Shown here one piece after another: positions 15,111-24,162 of a stretch of DNA of 38,668 nt. The notes beneath the pieces are model-generated. The model saw only the letters and a program-made list of their open reading frames with translations, had not been told where the DNA came from and ran no database searches. The stretch is from positions 1 to 38,668 of IMG/VR virus record IMGVR_UViG_3300034684_000440, one strand, 5' to 3'. Made by a program: the position numbers and the translations under genes. The number at the start of each line of letters is the position of its first letter. Position 1 is the first letter of the stretch. This DNA is from a virus.

Positions 15111-17432
15111 CTAGGTAACCCCGTAGTAGTCCAGCTGTTCGAACTCGCCTCGGATCATCCGGGCGAAGGCGCGCATGCCGTCGCTTCCGACGACCGGCGC
15201 CTGCTGGTAGATGTTGATTGTCACCTGCGTCGCCCCCTGGTAGCCCGCATTTCCCACGGCCGTGCTGGTGGAGACGGCCTCTGTTGCAATGCTTCCCTGG
15301 CCTGCGATCGAATCGATGCCGGCAAGCCTGTCCGCAAGGCCGGAAAAGGCATCGCTTGAGAACCCGCCGGGACTGGATGCATAGCTTTTCTGACGGAACG
15401 GGTGGGCCAGGTTGTATGCAGCGGTTGCTATGACGCTTCCCAGGTACTGGACCCAGCCGCCCAGCCAGGAGAAGAGGTCGGCCACGTACTGAAGCGGGCT
15501 CATGAGGATGGTGAAGGCCTTGGCGACCAGAATCAGGATGGGCGAGAGGGCGGTCATCACACCGCCGAGGATCTGGAAGACCGGGGCGAGGCTCTGCAGG
15601 ACCGGTCCCAGCACGGCCGTGAGGATGTTTCCGATCAGCGCGAAGGCTGCGGCCAGCACATCCAGGATGGGCAGGAACAGGCCCGCCAGGGTGGTGCCGA
15701 TCCAGGTGAACACGTCCACCAGCGGCTGGAAGACGGCAGAAAGCGCCGGCTGCATCACCGAGACGAACCCCTCGATGATGGTCAGAAGGATCCCCAGGGG
15801 CGAGAAGGTGTTGAGGATGAGGTCGGCAAGAGGAGCGAGCGCTCCCACGATCGCAGTCACGCCTCCGAGCATCTCCTCGGCCGCCATGCCCGTCAGGCCG
15901 CCCCCTGCATCGCCCAGGAGGTTTCCCAGCAGGCCGTCCAGGCTGTCGCCGAATCTTCCCATCACCTGATCGCCCATGCGGGTGTCGGTCTTTTTGGTGT
16001 TCTCTGCCGTCTCGGCCGAGGAGGATGCGGTGCCTTTCCCGCTTTGGGCGATTTGGGACAGCAGCTTGGTCTGGTCGGCCGCATCGGCCTTCTGGGCGAT
16101 GGCCTCAAGGTCGGGGGCGACGATCTCGTCCAGCGCGGTCTTGAAACCGAGGCCGATGTCGCCGTACAGGGAAGAGACCATGTCTGCAGTGTTCAGCACC
16201 ACCGTCTGGGCTGTATCGATTGCATCGGTCACCGCGTCGCGCAGCAGCGGTCCCAGGTTCTCGAAGCTGCGGTCGGCCCGGCCCTTGTACAGTCCGGCTT
16301 CCTGTCTGACCCCCTCGGCCCCCATGTCCAAGGTGGCCAGCTTGTCGCCCATGCCGAAGAGCTTTCCCGCCCAGGTGCCCTGGATCTTGTCCCCCGCCTT
16401 GTTGATTGCATTCTGGACCGCACCCAGGATGGAGGCCTCGATGTTCAGGGCGATGTAGGTGATCCAGCTGATGACCCCGCCAACCACGTTGCCCAGCAGT
16501 TTGGGGATGCTCTCGAACACCGCCTTGAGCATGGCGCTGATCACAATGCCGATGTTCTGGGCTGTGGTGGTGATGACCAGCTTGATCGAGTCCCATTCGA
16601 AGGTGCGCTTGAGCATCTCCCACACCGTGGACAGCGTTAGCTTGAAGGCCTCAGGCAGGTTGTTCATCACCGCCCCCACGTAGTTGATGAGAACTGTCAG
16701 GTTGGCCTTGATGCCGCTGAAGGCCGCATCGAGGCCTCCCAGCCAGGGGCCGAAGTTGTAGTCGATGATGCCGCCCACCTGCTGGCGGATGTCGCCCCAG
16801 GTGTTCCTCATGTTCGTCAGGTGCTGTGCGGTGTCCCCGTCGGCCATCATGGCCGAGTACTCACCCAGCTTTTCGATTACCTTGTCGACCGCGGCCCCCT
16901 GGGCCAGCTCCTCCTTGGTCACCCCCTCAAGCTCTATGCCCAGCTTCCTAAGCTCCCCGGTCGCCCCGGTGTACGAATCCAGCAGGTTCATCATCGAGGC
17001 GTTCAGGTCCTTGCCTGTCACGTTGGACAGGTATACCGCTGCCTCGCTGATGCTCTCGATCTCATCTGCGCTCTTGCCCAGGGCTGCCAGCTGGGCGACC
17101 ATCGCCTCGATGTCCCCCTTGCCTGCGAGCGTCTGGGTGCTCAGCCGCTCGACCGCGGCGGTGACCTTCGCGTACGAGGAGCTGTCCCCCAGGGCGAGTG
17201 CCAGCTGCCTGTAGGACCGCTCGGCTGCGGAGAATTCGGAGAAGCAGCCGGAGACCGCATCGCCGAGCATCTTGGCCGAGGCGATGATGGCGGTCACCGA
17301 GAGTGCGGTCTTCAGCGCCCCTCCCAGCTTGTCGGCCGCACCCTTGAGGCCTGTGAGGTCGGAGGCTGCCGCCTTGACGGCTGCGCCGATGTCGTTCTGG
17401 CCCTTGATGATGACTTTCGCCTGTGCCGCCAT
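15111..17432 (-). CDS. Tape measure protein
   Basis: A 773-residue protein that would set tail length and be ejected into the cell envelope. It has the usual composition: Ala/Gly-rich helices, hydrophobic segments in the middle (VISWITYIALNIEASILGA) and a long hydrophobic tract around residues 500-680, with no recognised lysozyme domain. The start ATG at 17432 has AGGGGG upstream and is preceded by a GC-rich hairpin (17458-17478). Upstream is the frameshifted chaperone gene, the classic order in long-tailed phages. Confidence 0.92.
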   Translation of the reverse strand: MAAQAKVIIKGQNDIGAAVKAAASDLTGLKGAADKLGGALKTALSVTAIIASAKMLGDAVSGCFSEFSAAERSYRQLALALGDSSSYAKVTAAVERLSTQTLAGKGDIEAMVAQLAALGKSADEIESISEAAVYLSNVTGKDLNASMMNLLDSYTGATGELRKLGIELEGVTKEELAQGAAVDKVIEKLGEYSAMMADGDTAQHLTNMRNTWGDIRQQVGGIIDYNFGPWLGGLDAAFSGIKANLTVLINYVGAVMNNLPEAFKLTLSTVWEMLKRTFEWDSIKLVITTTAQNIGIVISAMLKAVFESIPKLLGNVVGGVISWITYIALNIEASILGAVQNAINKAGDKIQGTWAGKLFGMGDKLATLDMGAEGVRQEAGLYKGRADRSFENLGPLLRDAVTDAIDTAQTVVLNTADMVSSLYGDIGLGFKTALDEIVAPDLEAIAQKADAADQTKLLSQIAQSGKGTASSSAETAENTKKTDTRMGDQVMGRFGDSLDGLLGNLLGDAGGGLTGMAAEEMLGGVTAIVGALAPLADLILNTFSPLGILLTIIEGFVSVMQPALSAVFQPLVDVFTWIGTTLAGLFLPILDVLAAAFALIGNILTAVLGPVLQSLAPVFQILGGVMTALSPILILVAKAFTILMSPLQYVADLFSWLGGWVQYLGSVIATAAYNLAHPFRQKSYASSPGGFSSDAFSGLADRLAGIDSIAGQGSIATEAVSTSTAVGNAGYQGATQVTINIYQQAPVVGSDGMRAFARMIRGEFEQLDYYGVT

Positions 17433-17457
17433 GTGATCGCCCCCTTATGCAACAAGA

Positions 17458-17478
17458 AGGGCGCCGCACGGGCGCCCT
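17458..17478 (-). terminator. Leader hairpin before the tape measure gene
   Basis: AGGGCGCC pairs perfectly with GGCGCCCT around a five-base loop. On the minus strand the stem is followed by TTCTTGTTGC, only a weak U-tract, and then the ribosome binding site. It may be a weak terminator or a transcript-processing or translation-control element. Confidence 0.5.
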
Positions 17479-17482
17479 GGAA

Positions 17483-18105
17483 TCAGTGTTTCTGTGTCAG
17501 TTTCCTCGCCTGCTCATGCAGGTGCCGCCGGTAGTTGAGCTGGATGAGCTTGACGACCTGCATGGTCATGTACGGCTGGTCCATCAGGGACCCGGCGAAC
17601 GGCAGGTGCCTGAAATCCCCGCTCTCCGAGTCGCAGCAGGGAAGGAAAATGTCGGTTATGTAGAAGAGCCAGTGGCCGTATTCTCTGTAGAGCTCGGCGC
17701 TTCTTCTTCCGTTGAAGACCTCGGTGCAGAGGGATGCGATCTGCCTGCGCTGTCCCTCCTGCGGGAAAAAAAAGCGGCATGGGTGTATTCGTTGACCACC
17801 CTCACCGTCAGGTCCAGCGACTCGAATACCAGCTCTGCCACCTCCTGGTTCTTCATCTTCTTCTGTGCGCTCTCATCCTCGTAGAAGTTGTGGTCCACCA
17901 GGATGGAGGGGAGCAGGTCGCGAAGCAGGCCCAGCGTCTCGTTCTCCCCCTTCTCGGACGCTTCCTTGAGCTTGAGCATCTCCAGGGTGGGAAGCTCCCT
18001 GAGCAGGATGAAGGCCTCGTCGTCCTTGGCCAGCCCCACCAGCGTCCCCAGCTCGATGCGCACCTTCTGGATGCACCTGTCATAGTTCTTGGTCTTGATG
18101 AACAT
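17483..18105 (-). CDS. Tail assembly chaperone fusion (G-T type), -1 frameshift
   Basis: The upstream frame encodes the G-type chaperone. Near its end the T8 run at 17766-17773 forms the slippery heptamer T TTT TTT in the zero frame (codons GCT TTT TTT). A -1 slip there opens a clean frame that continues with FPQEGQRRQIASLCTEVFNG and ends with KLTQKH at the stop 17485-17483, giving a 207-residue product. The extra segment has no start codon near its beginning and would otherwise be orphaned. The position just before the tape measure gene matches the conserved G/GT frameshift of long-tailed phages. The frameshift is inferred from sequence; efficiency is unknown. Confidence 0.8.
17656..18105 (-). 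CDS. Tail assembly chaperone, unshifted form (G)
   Basis: A 149-residue product read without frameshifting. It begins MFIKTKNYDRCIQKVRIELG and is helical and acidic in the middle. The start at 18105 has GGAGG 9 bases upstream and lies 5 bases after the tail tube stop. After the slippery site the zero frame adds a low-complexity Ser/Thr/Glu tail, which is typical of the untranslated-in-function extension of such genes. In the known systems the short form is made in excess and the fusion at a few percent. Confidence 0.8.
   Translation of the reverse strand: MFIKTKNYDRCIQKVRIELGTLVGLAKDDEAFILLRELPTLEMLKLKEASEKGENETLGLLRDLLPSILVDHNFYEDESAQKKMKNQEVAELVFESLDLTVRVVNEYTHAAFFSRRRDSAGRSHPSAPRSSTEEEAPSSTENTATGSST
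17766..17773 (-). other. Programmed -1 frameshift site
   Basis: Eight consecutive T bases on the minus strand sit in the phase required for a -1 slip (T TTT TTT) and are followed by CCCGCAGGAGG. The GGAGG lies downstream of the slip site rather than upstream, so it would not act as the usual stimulatory Shine-Dalgarno. The frame opened by the slip stays open for about 95 codons. Confidence 0.7.
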
Positions 18106-18110
18106 CTTTC

Positions 18111-19070
18111 TCAACCTCCGTAGGGTGTTGCCGTCTTGTCGGTGATCACGACGGTGATCGGTTCTTGTTCTCCCACGCTGAGCGCCTCGCCTGAGACCGT
18201 TGCGTTGAGGATGCCGGTGCCCCCGACGTTCGCATCGACCTCGCTGATCGCCACGTGCGGCAATTTGACGGCGATGGTGTGTCCGGGGGCAGGCGAGGAG
18301 AAGGTCAGCTCGACGGCTGCATGCCCCTCGCTGGTGAGGTAGGAGCTTTTCAGCTCCTCCACCTCGGCGCTGTAGGGTATCTCGAAGCTGATGGTCACGC
18401 CCCTCTTTCCGTGCTGCGGTTGTCCTGCATACAGGCCGGATGCGTAGGTGCGCGGGGCGCTCTCCAGGGCGTTGTCGATCTTCAGCGACGCGCTTGCGAT
18501 GTCGAAGGAGCTCCCGTCGACGCTGAAGGTTGCGTTGGTGCAGCGGTAGGAGGGGATGGAAAAGCCCTTCAGCTCGGCATTGACAGCCCCTGTCTCCTCC
18601 CTCGTCCCCTTGAGGTCTATGCTGCCCTTCACATAATCGCCCGCCGCACAGTCCAGGCTCAGGGCGCCTATGGTGCAGCCTGCATACCGCTTGACCGCGG
18701 CCTTGCGGTCCACCACGACCGTGATGCTGGGAAGCTCCTCGTTTACGTCGCACAGGCCCAGGGTGTGGGTGTACGCTTGCGTACTCTCGACCTGTGCGCA
18801 CGCATCCGCCCCTCCGAGGGCTGCGTGGAGGATGAGCCCCGCCGACTCGGGGCGGAGGATGAAGCTCACCGAACCCTCCACCGTCACCGCGAGCAGGTCC
18901 CGGCTGGATGCGGTCTTGCTTCCCAGCAGCGAACCCTCGTCGCCTTTCTCCACCGATGCCTTGATGCTTTCGCCGGTCATGTCGACCAGGGTGGTGGGAC
19001 CGGCTGCCTGTGCGAAGGAGCTTTCCTTGCCGATCTGCAGCCGCGACCCGGTTCCCGTGAAAAATGCCAT
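18111..19070 (-). CDS. Major tail tube protein
   Basis: A 319-residue beta-rich protein with the beginning MAFFTGTGSRLQIGKESSF that I associate with the phage tail tube family. It stacks into the tube around the tape measure. It lies between the tail terminator-like gene and the assembly chaperone, the standard place. The C-terminal 90 residues (ITVVITDK near the end) may form an Ig-like surface domain. GAGAGG lies 9 bases before the start. Confidence 0.85.
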   Translation of the reverse strand: MAFFTGTGSRLQIGKESSFAQAAGPTTLVDMTGESIKASVEKGDEGSLLGSKTASSRDLLAVTVEGSVSFILRPESAGLILHAALGGADACAQVESTQAYTHTLGLCDVNEELPSITVVVDRKAAVKRYAGCTIGALSLDCAAGDYVKGSIDLKGTREETGAVNAELKGFSIPSYRCTNATFSVDGSSFDIASASLKIDNALESAPRTYASGLYAGQPQHGKRGVTISFEIPYSAEVEELKSSYLTSEGHAAVELTFSSPAPGHTIAVKLPHVAISEVDANVGGTGILNATVSGEALSVGEQEPITVVITDKTATPYGG

Positions 19071-19091
19071 ATGCGTTTCCTCTCTTCTTGG

Positions 19092-19550
19092 TTAGAATTC
19101 CTTGGACCACTGCAAATCGATGCTCGCCTCGATGGCCGTGACCGTCGCGCCTGCAGTGACGGCGGGGTAGTAGTCCATGTCCGTGATGCGGGCATCCTCG
19201 ATGAAGCCGCCCAGGGTGGGGTCGCCCCGCACCAGCAGGTACAGGGCGTTGTACAAGGCGAACACCCGCCGCACCAGGACGGCGTTTGCAGCGCCCTTGC
19301 AGAGGATGAACACGGTGGCCCGCATGGTGGCCAGGTCGCTTCCCATGCCCAGCGGCTCGAGGTTCTCGTAGTCGGGCTGGATGGAGAGCATCACAGGCCG
19401 CCGCATCGAGTCCGCGTCGGGGAAGTCGATCTCGACGTTGCCTTCGTCGAACTGAGCCGCCGATGTCCCTTCCTCAGGTTCCATCAGTGCAACCAGCGAG
19501 GTTGCGATCACCGCCTTCAGCCTTTCGAGCACCTGCATCTCCGTCTTCAT
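19092..19550 (-). CDS. Tail terminator/completion-like protein
   Basis: A 152-residue protein starting MKTEMQVLERLKAVIATSLV. Its size and place, between a gp10-like protein and the tail tube, suit a tail terminator that caps the tail and joins it to the head. The ATG overlaps the stop of the preceding gene as ATGA. No diagnostic motif was seen, so the assignment is by gene order. Confidence 0.65.
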   Translation of the reverse strand: MKTEMQVLERLKAVIATSLVALMEPEEGTSAAQFDEGNVEIDFPDADSMRRPVMLSIQPDYENLEPLGMGSDLATMRATVFILCKGAANAVLVRRVFALYNALYLLVRGDPTLGGFIEDARITDMDYYPAVTAGATVTAIEASIDLQWSKEF

Positions 19551-20065
19551 CGCCTCTTCTCCTTCTCGATGCGCGCCACTTCCTTCTCGACCAGCTGGTC
19601 CAGCCTGGCCTTGAATGCGGTGGTCCCCAGGTAGTGCTTCACCGGGGCGGCCACGAAGTCGCGTTCGGGAAGCTTCACCGAGTGGACCTTCACCCACTTG
19701 CCGTCCTTCTGGAAGGTCAGAAACCCGCCTTCCTTGGCGGTGATCCGGGCCCCCTTGGCCAAGGCGTAGCCGTAGAAGACCTTGTTCTGTTCGGATGCGG
19801 CCTTGGCCTCCACGATGACGGCCTTGCCGCTGCGGATCACCCGGCGGCTGATGCTCTTGTACAGCGCCCCGCTTCCCTTGGAGAGCCCCCGGCTCTTGTA
19901 GGCCTTGCGCACCTGCGCCCGTGCAGCCGTCCCGATGCCCCCCAGGATGCGGCGCATCACCTTGTCGCGGTTCGCCCCCAGGCCCTCGAGGAAGGACAGG
20001 GCTTCGCCCAGTTCGGTCTCCACCGATATGCTTTCGGTGCTGTACCTTTTTCGTCTTTCAAACAT
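19547..20065 (-). CDS. HK97 gp10-like head-tail joining protein
   Basis: A 172-residue basic protein. The central part (GTAARAQVRKAYKSRGLSKG) followed by hydrophobic beta segments, and the Lys/Glu-rich C-terminal helix, fit the HK97 gp10 or virion morphogenesis type of minor head-tail proteins. The start at 20065 is one base after the preceding stop (TGACATG). Its C-terminus overlaps the next gene as ATGA. The family call is moderate. Confidence 0.6.
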   Translation of the reverse strand: MFERRKRYSTESISVETELGEALSFLEGLGANRDKVMRRILGGIGTAARAQVRKAYKSRGLSKGSGALYKSISRRVIRSGKAVIVEAKAASEQNKVFYGYALAKGARITAKEGGFLTFQKDGKWVKVHSVKLPERDFVAAPVKHYLGTTAFKARLDQLVEKEVARIEKEKRR

Positions 20066-20066
20066 G

Positions 20067-20612
20067 TCAAAACCCCATGATGCGCAGGCCGTCCAATGGC
20101 TGGAGGTACTTGCGGTAGTTGCTGTAGTTGACGAAGGTGCGGCTGTTGTCGGCAAAGCTCTTGCCCGTGAGCCCGATGTTCCCGCCCGTCTCGCTGAGCA
20201 TGAGCGTGGCGACCCTCAGGATCGAGAGGGTGACGACCGGGGGCATCTGCTGCACTTCCCATCCTGCAGTCAGGCTCACGCGTATGTTGTCCTCGCCCCG
20301 GGGGAAGACGGTCGGGCCGTCGGCGAACCGGATGTGGTCGTCGCACGCCTCCACCTTCGAGGGGTCCACCAAGGCGGTCCCGATGACGAGCTTCTCAACC
20401 GAGACGATGTTGCGCACCGGCAGGTACAGGCGCCGCATGCCGGTCCCCGAAACGGCCAGGTCCGTGTAGGCTCCCAGGTTCGGGTCGAAGCCCAGGTAGG
20501 AGACAATGATCTCCTCGGCCGAGTTGAGGAAGGCAGTCTTGAGCAGCACGGCCTCGCTCGAGTCCTCGAAGTTGCCGCTGTAGGTGTTGAACATGGCGAT
20601 GCTGGCGATCAT
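20067..20612 (-). CDS. Head-tail connector protein (gp6-like)
   Basis: A 181-residue protein with the pattern of HK97 gp6-type connectors: an N-terminal helical part (LNSAEEIIVSYLGFDP), a central beta segment (MRRLYLPVRNIVSVEKLVI) and a C-terminal helix with VVTLSILRVATLML. It would sit under the portal in the connector ring. The start has GGAGG 4-5 bases upstream and is preceded by a hairpin. Confidence 0.75.
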   Translation of the reverse strand: MIASIAMFNTYSGNFEDSSEAVLLKTAFLNSAEEIIVSYLGFDPNLGAYTDLAVSGTGMRRLYLPVRNIVSVEKLVIGTALVDPSKVEACDDHIRFADGPTVFPRGEDNIRVSLTAGWEVQQMPPVVTLSILRVATLMLSETGGNIGLTGKSFADNSRTFVNYSNYRKYLQPLDGLRIMGF

Positions 20613-20633
20613 GCAGCCTCCTTCAAGGCAAGG

Positions 20634-20660
20634 GGCGCCCCCGCTTGGTGCAGGGACGCC
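20634..20660 (-). terminator. Leader hairpin before the connector gene
   Basis: On the minus strand GGCGTCCC pairs with GGGGCGCC (one G-U pair) around an 11-base loop. It is followed by CTTGCCTTG and the ribosome binding site. The U-tract is weak, so this is the least terminator-like of the series. Confidence 0.4.
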
Positions 20661-20678
20661 GTCGTCAAGCGGTTACCG

Positions 20679-20927
20679 TCAGGCCTCCATGAGGCCTGCG
20701 GTCCTGAGGGCGGCAAGCAGCGTGTTGAAGTCTGCTGCAAGGTCTTCGATCGTCGCCGCAGTGCTGTCGGCCTGGCCTGCTGCGGGCGTGATCGTCCCTG
20801 CGCTCAGGCCCTCGATGACCGCCCCGGCCTCGATGGTGAGTTTCGACCCGGCGGCAAGGATCACCTCGCCGCCGATGACCGTCTTCTCCCCGCCCTGCTC
20901 CCTATGGTTCTTGGTGTTGTATCCCAT
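20679..20927 (-). CDS. Head fiber protein
   Basis: An 82-residue protein starting MGYNTKNHREQGGEKTVIGG, followed by a Lys/Thr/Glu beta turn unit (GSKLTIEAGAVIEG) and ending in a helix (LLAALRTAGLMEA). This is the pattern of the short head fiber or decoration proteins found after the major capsid gene. The start at 20927 has GGAGG 6 bases upstream. Confidence 0.75.
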   Translation of the reverse strand: MGYNTKNHREQGGEKTVIGGEVILAAGSKLTIEAGAVIEGLSAGTITPAAGQADSTAATIEDLAADFNTLLAALRTAGLMEA

Positions 20928-20937
20928 CAACTGCCTC

Positions 20938-22143
20938 CTACGCCATCTTCTGCACGAGGACCTTGACGGCCTCGCCAAGGATCAGGCGCCCGTCCACGCG
21001 CTGGCTTCCCAAAAAGCCCACCTGGCCGGTGGGGGCGAACAGCTCGCCCAGGCGCTTGAAGGTTCTTCCCTGGCGGTCGGCGATCCAGTAGTACGAGAAG
21101 TCCCCGAAGGCCAGCGTCTTCGCCCCTGCTGCGATCTCGGGCATGTAGGCCGAGGTCTTCACCGGGCGGGAGAGGATGGTGTCGGGGGTGCCGGCGGTCA
21201 GCGAGGGCTGCCAGATGTACTGCCCGTTGCCGTCCTTGAGCTTTCTCAGCGCCTTGATCGTCGAGTCGTTGGTCAGCCACACCGCGTTCTTGCGGTAGGG
21301 GGAGCGCAGCGCATGGTACAGGTCGATGACCTCGTCGCAGGTCAGCGCGGTTGCCGATGCTGCAGTCACCCCCACCTGTGCACCCCCGCTGGAAGAGAGG
21401 ATGCCCAGGGGCTTTCCGGTACCGTCGCCGGTGAAGCAGGCCGCCTCTTCCTTGGCCCCGATGCGCCTTGCATACTCGCGTGCGATGTATCCCTCGATGT
21501 CGAACACGCTGTCGTTGATCAGCTCCTCGCTCACCTTGATGATCGTGCCCAGCTTGTAGGCGCTGATGGTCACCTGCCCGAAGCTGTCGTCGCTCTCGGG
21601 ATACGAGCCCTCCTCGTCGATCCATGCCGCCTCGCCCTTGGATGCGGAGATCGGGATCTTGCGGTCGCCGCTGGAAGTCTGGATGATGCGCGCGATCGAG
21701 CGGAAGATGTTCTCCTCCTGAAGGGCCTCGATGAGGGTGTGCTCGAACTCGTCGGGCACCAGGTAGCCGCCCTCGCTGTCGGTTCCCACCTGCAGCGCGT
21801 TGCGCAAATCGGGTGCGTTCTCGCGCCGCCTCAGGTGGTTCCAGAACGCCTGCCTGTACTCGTCGCTTGCGCGGCCGCTCTTCTTGTCGCCCTTGGCCGC
21901 CGTCTCGGGGCGGCTGGTGATGGGGGAGCCGACGTGCGCGTTCAGCTCGCGCTCGTACGCCTCGATGCGCTCCTGCCGCTCGATCTCGGCCCCGAGGTCC
22001 ACGATCTCGGCCTCCATCCGCTCGTAGGTCGTCCTGTCCTCTGCGCCCAGGATGCCCTTTTCGTTGCGTTTCGCATCCAGGAACGCCTTGGCCTGCTCCC
22101 AGGTCTTCGCGCGCTGGGCGCGCATGTCGTTGATCTTTCCCAT
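20938..22143 (-). CDS. Major capsid protein (HK97 fold)
   Basis: A 401-residue capsid subunit. Residues 1-70 are a charged coiled coil that resembles the scaffolding delta domain removed by the protease. The HK97-type core follows, with GTDSEGGYLVPDEF near residue 125, a segment around GEAAWIDEEG, and GDFSYYWIADRQG towards the end. The start at 22143 has GGAGA 7 bases upstream. It sits directly after the ClpP-like protease and before the head fiber gene. Confidence 0.93.
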   Translation of the reverse strand: MGKINDMRAQRAKTWEQAKAFLDAKRNEKGILGAEDRTTYERMEAEIVDLGAEIERQERIEAYERELNAHVGSPITSRPETAAKGDKKSGRASDEYRQAFWNHLRRRENAPDLRNALQVGTDSEGGYLVPDEFEHTLIEALQEENIFRSIARIIQTSSGDRKIPISASKGEAAWIDEEGSYPESDDSFGQVTISAYKLGTIIKVSEELINDSVFDIEGYIAREYARRIGAKEEAACFTGDGTGKPLGILSSSGGAQVGVTAASATALTCDEVIDLYHALRSPYRKNAVWLTNDSTIKALRKLKDGNGQYIWQPSLTAGTPDTILSRPVKTSAYMPEIAAGAKTLAFGDFSYYWIADRQGRTFKRLGELFAPTGQVGFLGSQRVDGRLILGEAVKVLVQKMA

Positions 22144-22154
22144 TGTCTTGTCTC

Positions 22155-22886
22155 CTATTGGGGTTTGATGAGATTCAGTCGTTTCTCGAGCTCGCCAAGG
22201 GCGGCTGTGCCTTCCTCGGGTGGCTCCTGGTTTTCCGTGCGTGCATGGGTTCCGGTGATCTTGTTCAGCAGCGAGAGCTCGGCCTTCCTGGCCGAGAACG
22301 AGTAGGAAGCATCGCCGGTGGTGTTCTTCTTTTCGTCCTCGAGCAGGCCGTCCGCGAAGCCCAGCTCGATTGCCTTGTTGGCGTTCATCCACGTCTCGCT
22401 GTCCATGAGGTGGCTGATCTTCGCCCTGCCCAGGTGCGTCTTGAGCTCGTAGGCGTTGATGATGCTTTCCTTCACCTCGTCCAGCATGCCGATTGCTTTC
22501 TGCATGTCGGCGTGGTTGCCGTAGGCGAGCGTCATGGGGTTGTGGATCATCATCAGGGCGGTGGGGGCCATGAGCACCCTGGTGCCCGCCATCGCGATGA
22601 CCGAGGCCGCGCTTGCCGCGATGCCGTCTATCTTGACGGTGACGTGACCCGGGTAGTCCATGAGCATCGCATGGATGCGGCTGGCTGCGATGCAGTCCCC
22701 TCCGGGCGAGTTGAGCCAGACCACCACCTCCCCGCTTCCCGCCAGCAGCTCGCCCTTGAACTGCTCGGCTGTGATGTCGTCATCGAACCAGCTCTCCTCG
22801 GCTATCGTGCCCGACAGCTCAAGGATCCTGGGACCCGACCCGTCTCCGCCCTGGTTTTTCCATTGCCAGAACTTGTTGTTCTTCAT
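22155..22886 (-). CDS. ClpP-like prohead protease
   Basis: A 243-residue serine protease of the ClpP class used to mature the prohead. The nucleophile is Ser92 in GIAASAAS, and the general base His115 lies in MMIHNP. NSPGGD near residue 60 is the conserved oxyanion region. The start at 22886 has GGAGGAG upstream and overlaps the 3' end of the portal gene by 68 bases; the overlap encodes the MKNNKFWQW start seen in phage ClpP enzymes, so I keep it. Confidence 0.92.
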   Translation of the reverse strand: MKNNKFWQWKNQGGDGSGPRILELSGTIAEESWFDDDITAEQFKGELLAGSGEVVVWLNSPGGDCIAASRIHAMLMDYPGHVTVKIDGIAASAASVIAMAGTRVLMAPTALMMIHNPMTLAYGNHADMQKAIGMLDEVKESIINAYELKTHLGRAKISHLMDSETWMNANKAIELGFADGLLEDEKKNTTGDASYSFSARKAELSLLNKITGTHARTENQEPPEEGTAALGELEKRLNLIKPQ

Positions 22887-24147
22887 TACTCTCCTCCTGG
22901 GATGTGTCCGTAGCCTTGCCTGCGAATGCCCCGGCCTTCGAGAGGGGGAGCATGTTCCCGTTGACGAGGTAGAGGTTGCCCCCCTGCTCGTCTGCTATCC
23001 TGTCCATGTCCTCGAGCGTGCGTATGTCGTTGGCGCTCATCCACCCGTTCTGCCTTGCAGTGGCGTACCCGCCCATGCGGCTCTGGTAGTCGCCCCGCAG
23101 CAGCCCCTCGACGTTGAAGCGGAAGAAGTGCGTCCGCTTCTCATCGGATGCCAGAAGCGCACGCGAGAGCGCCTGCTCCCAGCGGATCACCCAGGGGTCG
23201 AGGGTGTACTTGACGAACTCCAGCGACTGCTGCTCGATGTTGCTGAACGAGGACTTCTCCAGGTCCCCCACCATGTGCGGGGGGACGCGGAAGATGCGCG
23301 CGATCTCGTTGATCTGGAACTTGCGCGTCTGGAGGAACTGGGCCTGCTCGGGCGAGATCGAGATGGGGGTGTATTTCATCCCCTCCTCGAGCACCGCAAC
23401 CTTGTGCGAGTTGGCAGAGCCCCCGAACTGTCCCTGCCACGTCTCGCGAAGCCTCGTGGGATCCTTGACCGTTCCCGGATGCTCGAGCACGCCGCTTGGG
23501 GCCGCACCGTTGGCGAAGAACTTCGCCCCGTACTCCTCGCAGGCGATCGCCATGCCGATGGCGTTCTTGGCCATCGCGATCGGCGAGTAGCCCACCAGCC
23601 CGTCGAAACCCAGGCCCGGTATGTGCAGCACCTCCGACGGGTCGAGCACCACCGAGGTTCCCTGCATGGTGGGGGCGTCCTCGGCGCTGGTGGTGTACTG
23701 GTAGTAGAGCCTTCCGTTCCTGTCGCGGTCGACCTGCATCCGGTTGGGCATCAGGGGGTAGAGCGCAGCCACCTGGCCCCTGCCGTTTCGGATGATCTGC
23801 GCATACGCGTTTCCCCACAGAAGCAGGTGGGTCATCAGCGTCTCGCGGAAGACGAAGCTGGTCATCTCGGGGTTCGGCTCTGCGTGCAGCAGGTTGTACA
23901 GCGGGTGCTCCTTGGCCTTGTGCTTGCTCGAGTCGTCGTCGTGGCGGTAGAGGTGCAGCGGCAGCCCCGCGATCGCCTCGGCGAGGATGCGCACGCATGC
24001 GTACACCGCCGTCATCTGCATCGACGAGCGTTCGTTCACCGCCTTGCCGCTGGTCGAGCCCCCGAACAGGAAGCTGTACGAGGACCCGGCCGTCCTGTTC
24101 TGCGGCTTGCCGCGGATGGGGAAGAGAAGTTTGGTTATGATGTTCAT
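22819..24147 (-). CDS. Portal protein (HK97 type)
   Basis: A 442-residue portal subunit, the ring through which DNA enters and leaves the head. It shows the family pattern: YACVRILAEAIAGLPLHLY near residue 70, HPLYNLLHAEPN, then a clip region and the helix with ISPEQAQFLQTRKFQ and EIARIFRVPPHMVGD. I chose the start at 24147 (MNIITKLLF) because AAGGAAGA lies 5 bases upstream. The start is preceded by a strong terminator-like hairpin that separates it from the inserted nuclease cassette. Confidence 0.93.
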   Translation of the reverse strand: MNIITKLLFPIRGKPQNRTAGSSYSFLFGGSTSGKAVNERSSMQMTAVYACVRILAEAIAGLPLHLYRHDDDSSKHKAKEHPLYNLLHAEPNPEMTSFVFRETLMTHLLLWGNAYAQIIRNGRGQVAALYPLMPNRMQVDRDRNGRLYYQYTTSAEDAPTMQGTSVVLDPSEVLHIPGLGFDGLVGYSPIAMAKNAIGMAIACEEYGAKFFANGAAPSGVLEHPGTVKDPTRLRETWQGQFGGSANSHKVAVLEEGMKYTPISISPEQAQFLQTRKFQINEIARIFRVPPHMVGDLEKSSFSNIEQQSLEFVKYTLDPWVIRWEQALSRALLASDEKRTHFFRFNVEGLLRGDYQSRMGGYATARQNGWMSANDIRTLEDMDRIADEQGGNLYLVNGNMLPLSKAGAFAGKATDTSQEESNEEQQVLAMEKPGRRRVGSQDP

Positions 24148-24162
24148 GGATCTTCCTTGGGC

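Noticed and set aside
18106-19110. Upstream extension of the tail chaperone frame through the tail tube gene
   Set aside because: It is the shadow of the tail tube gene; the real start at 18105 has GGAGG upstream.
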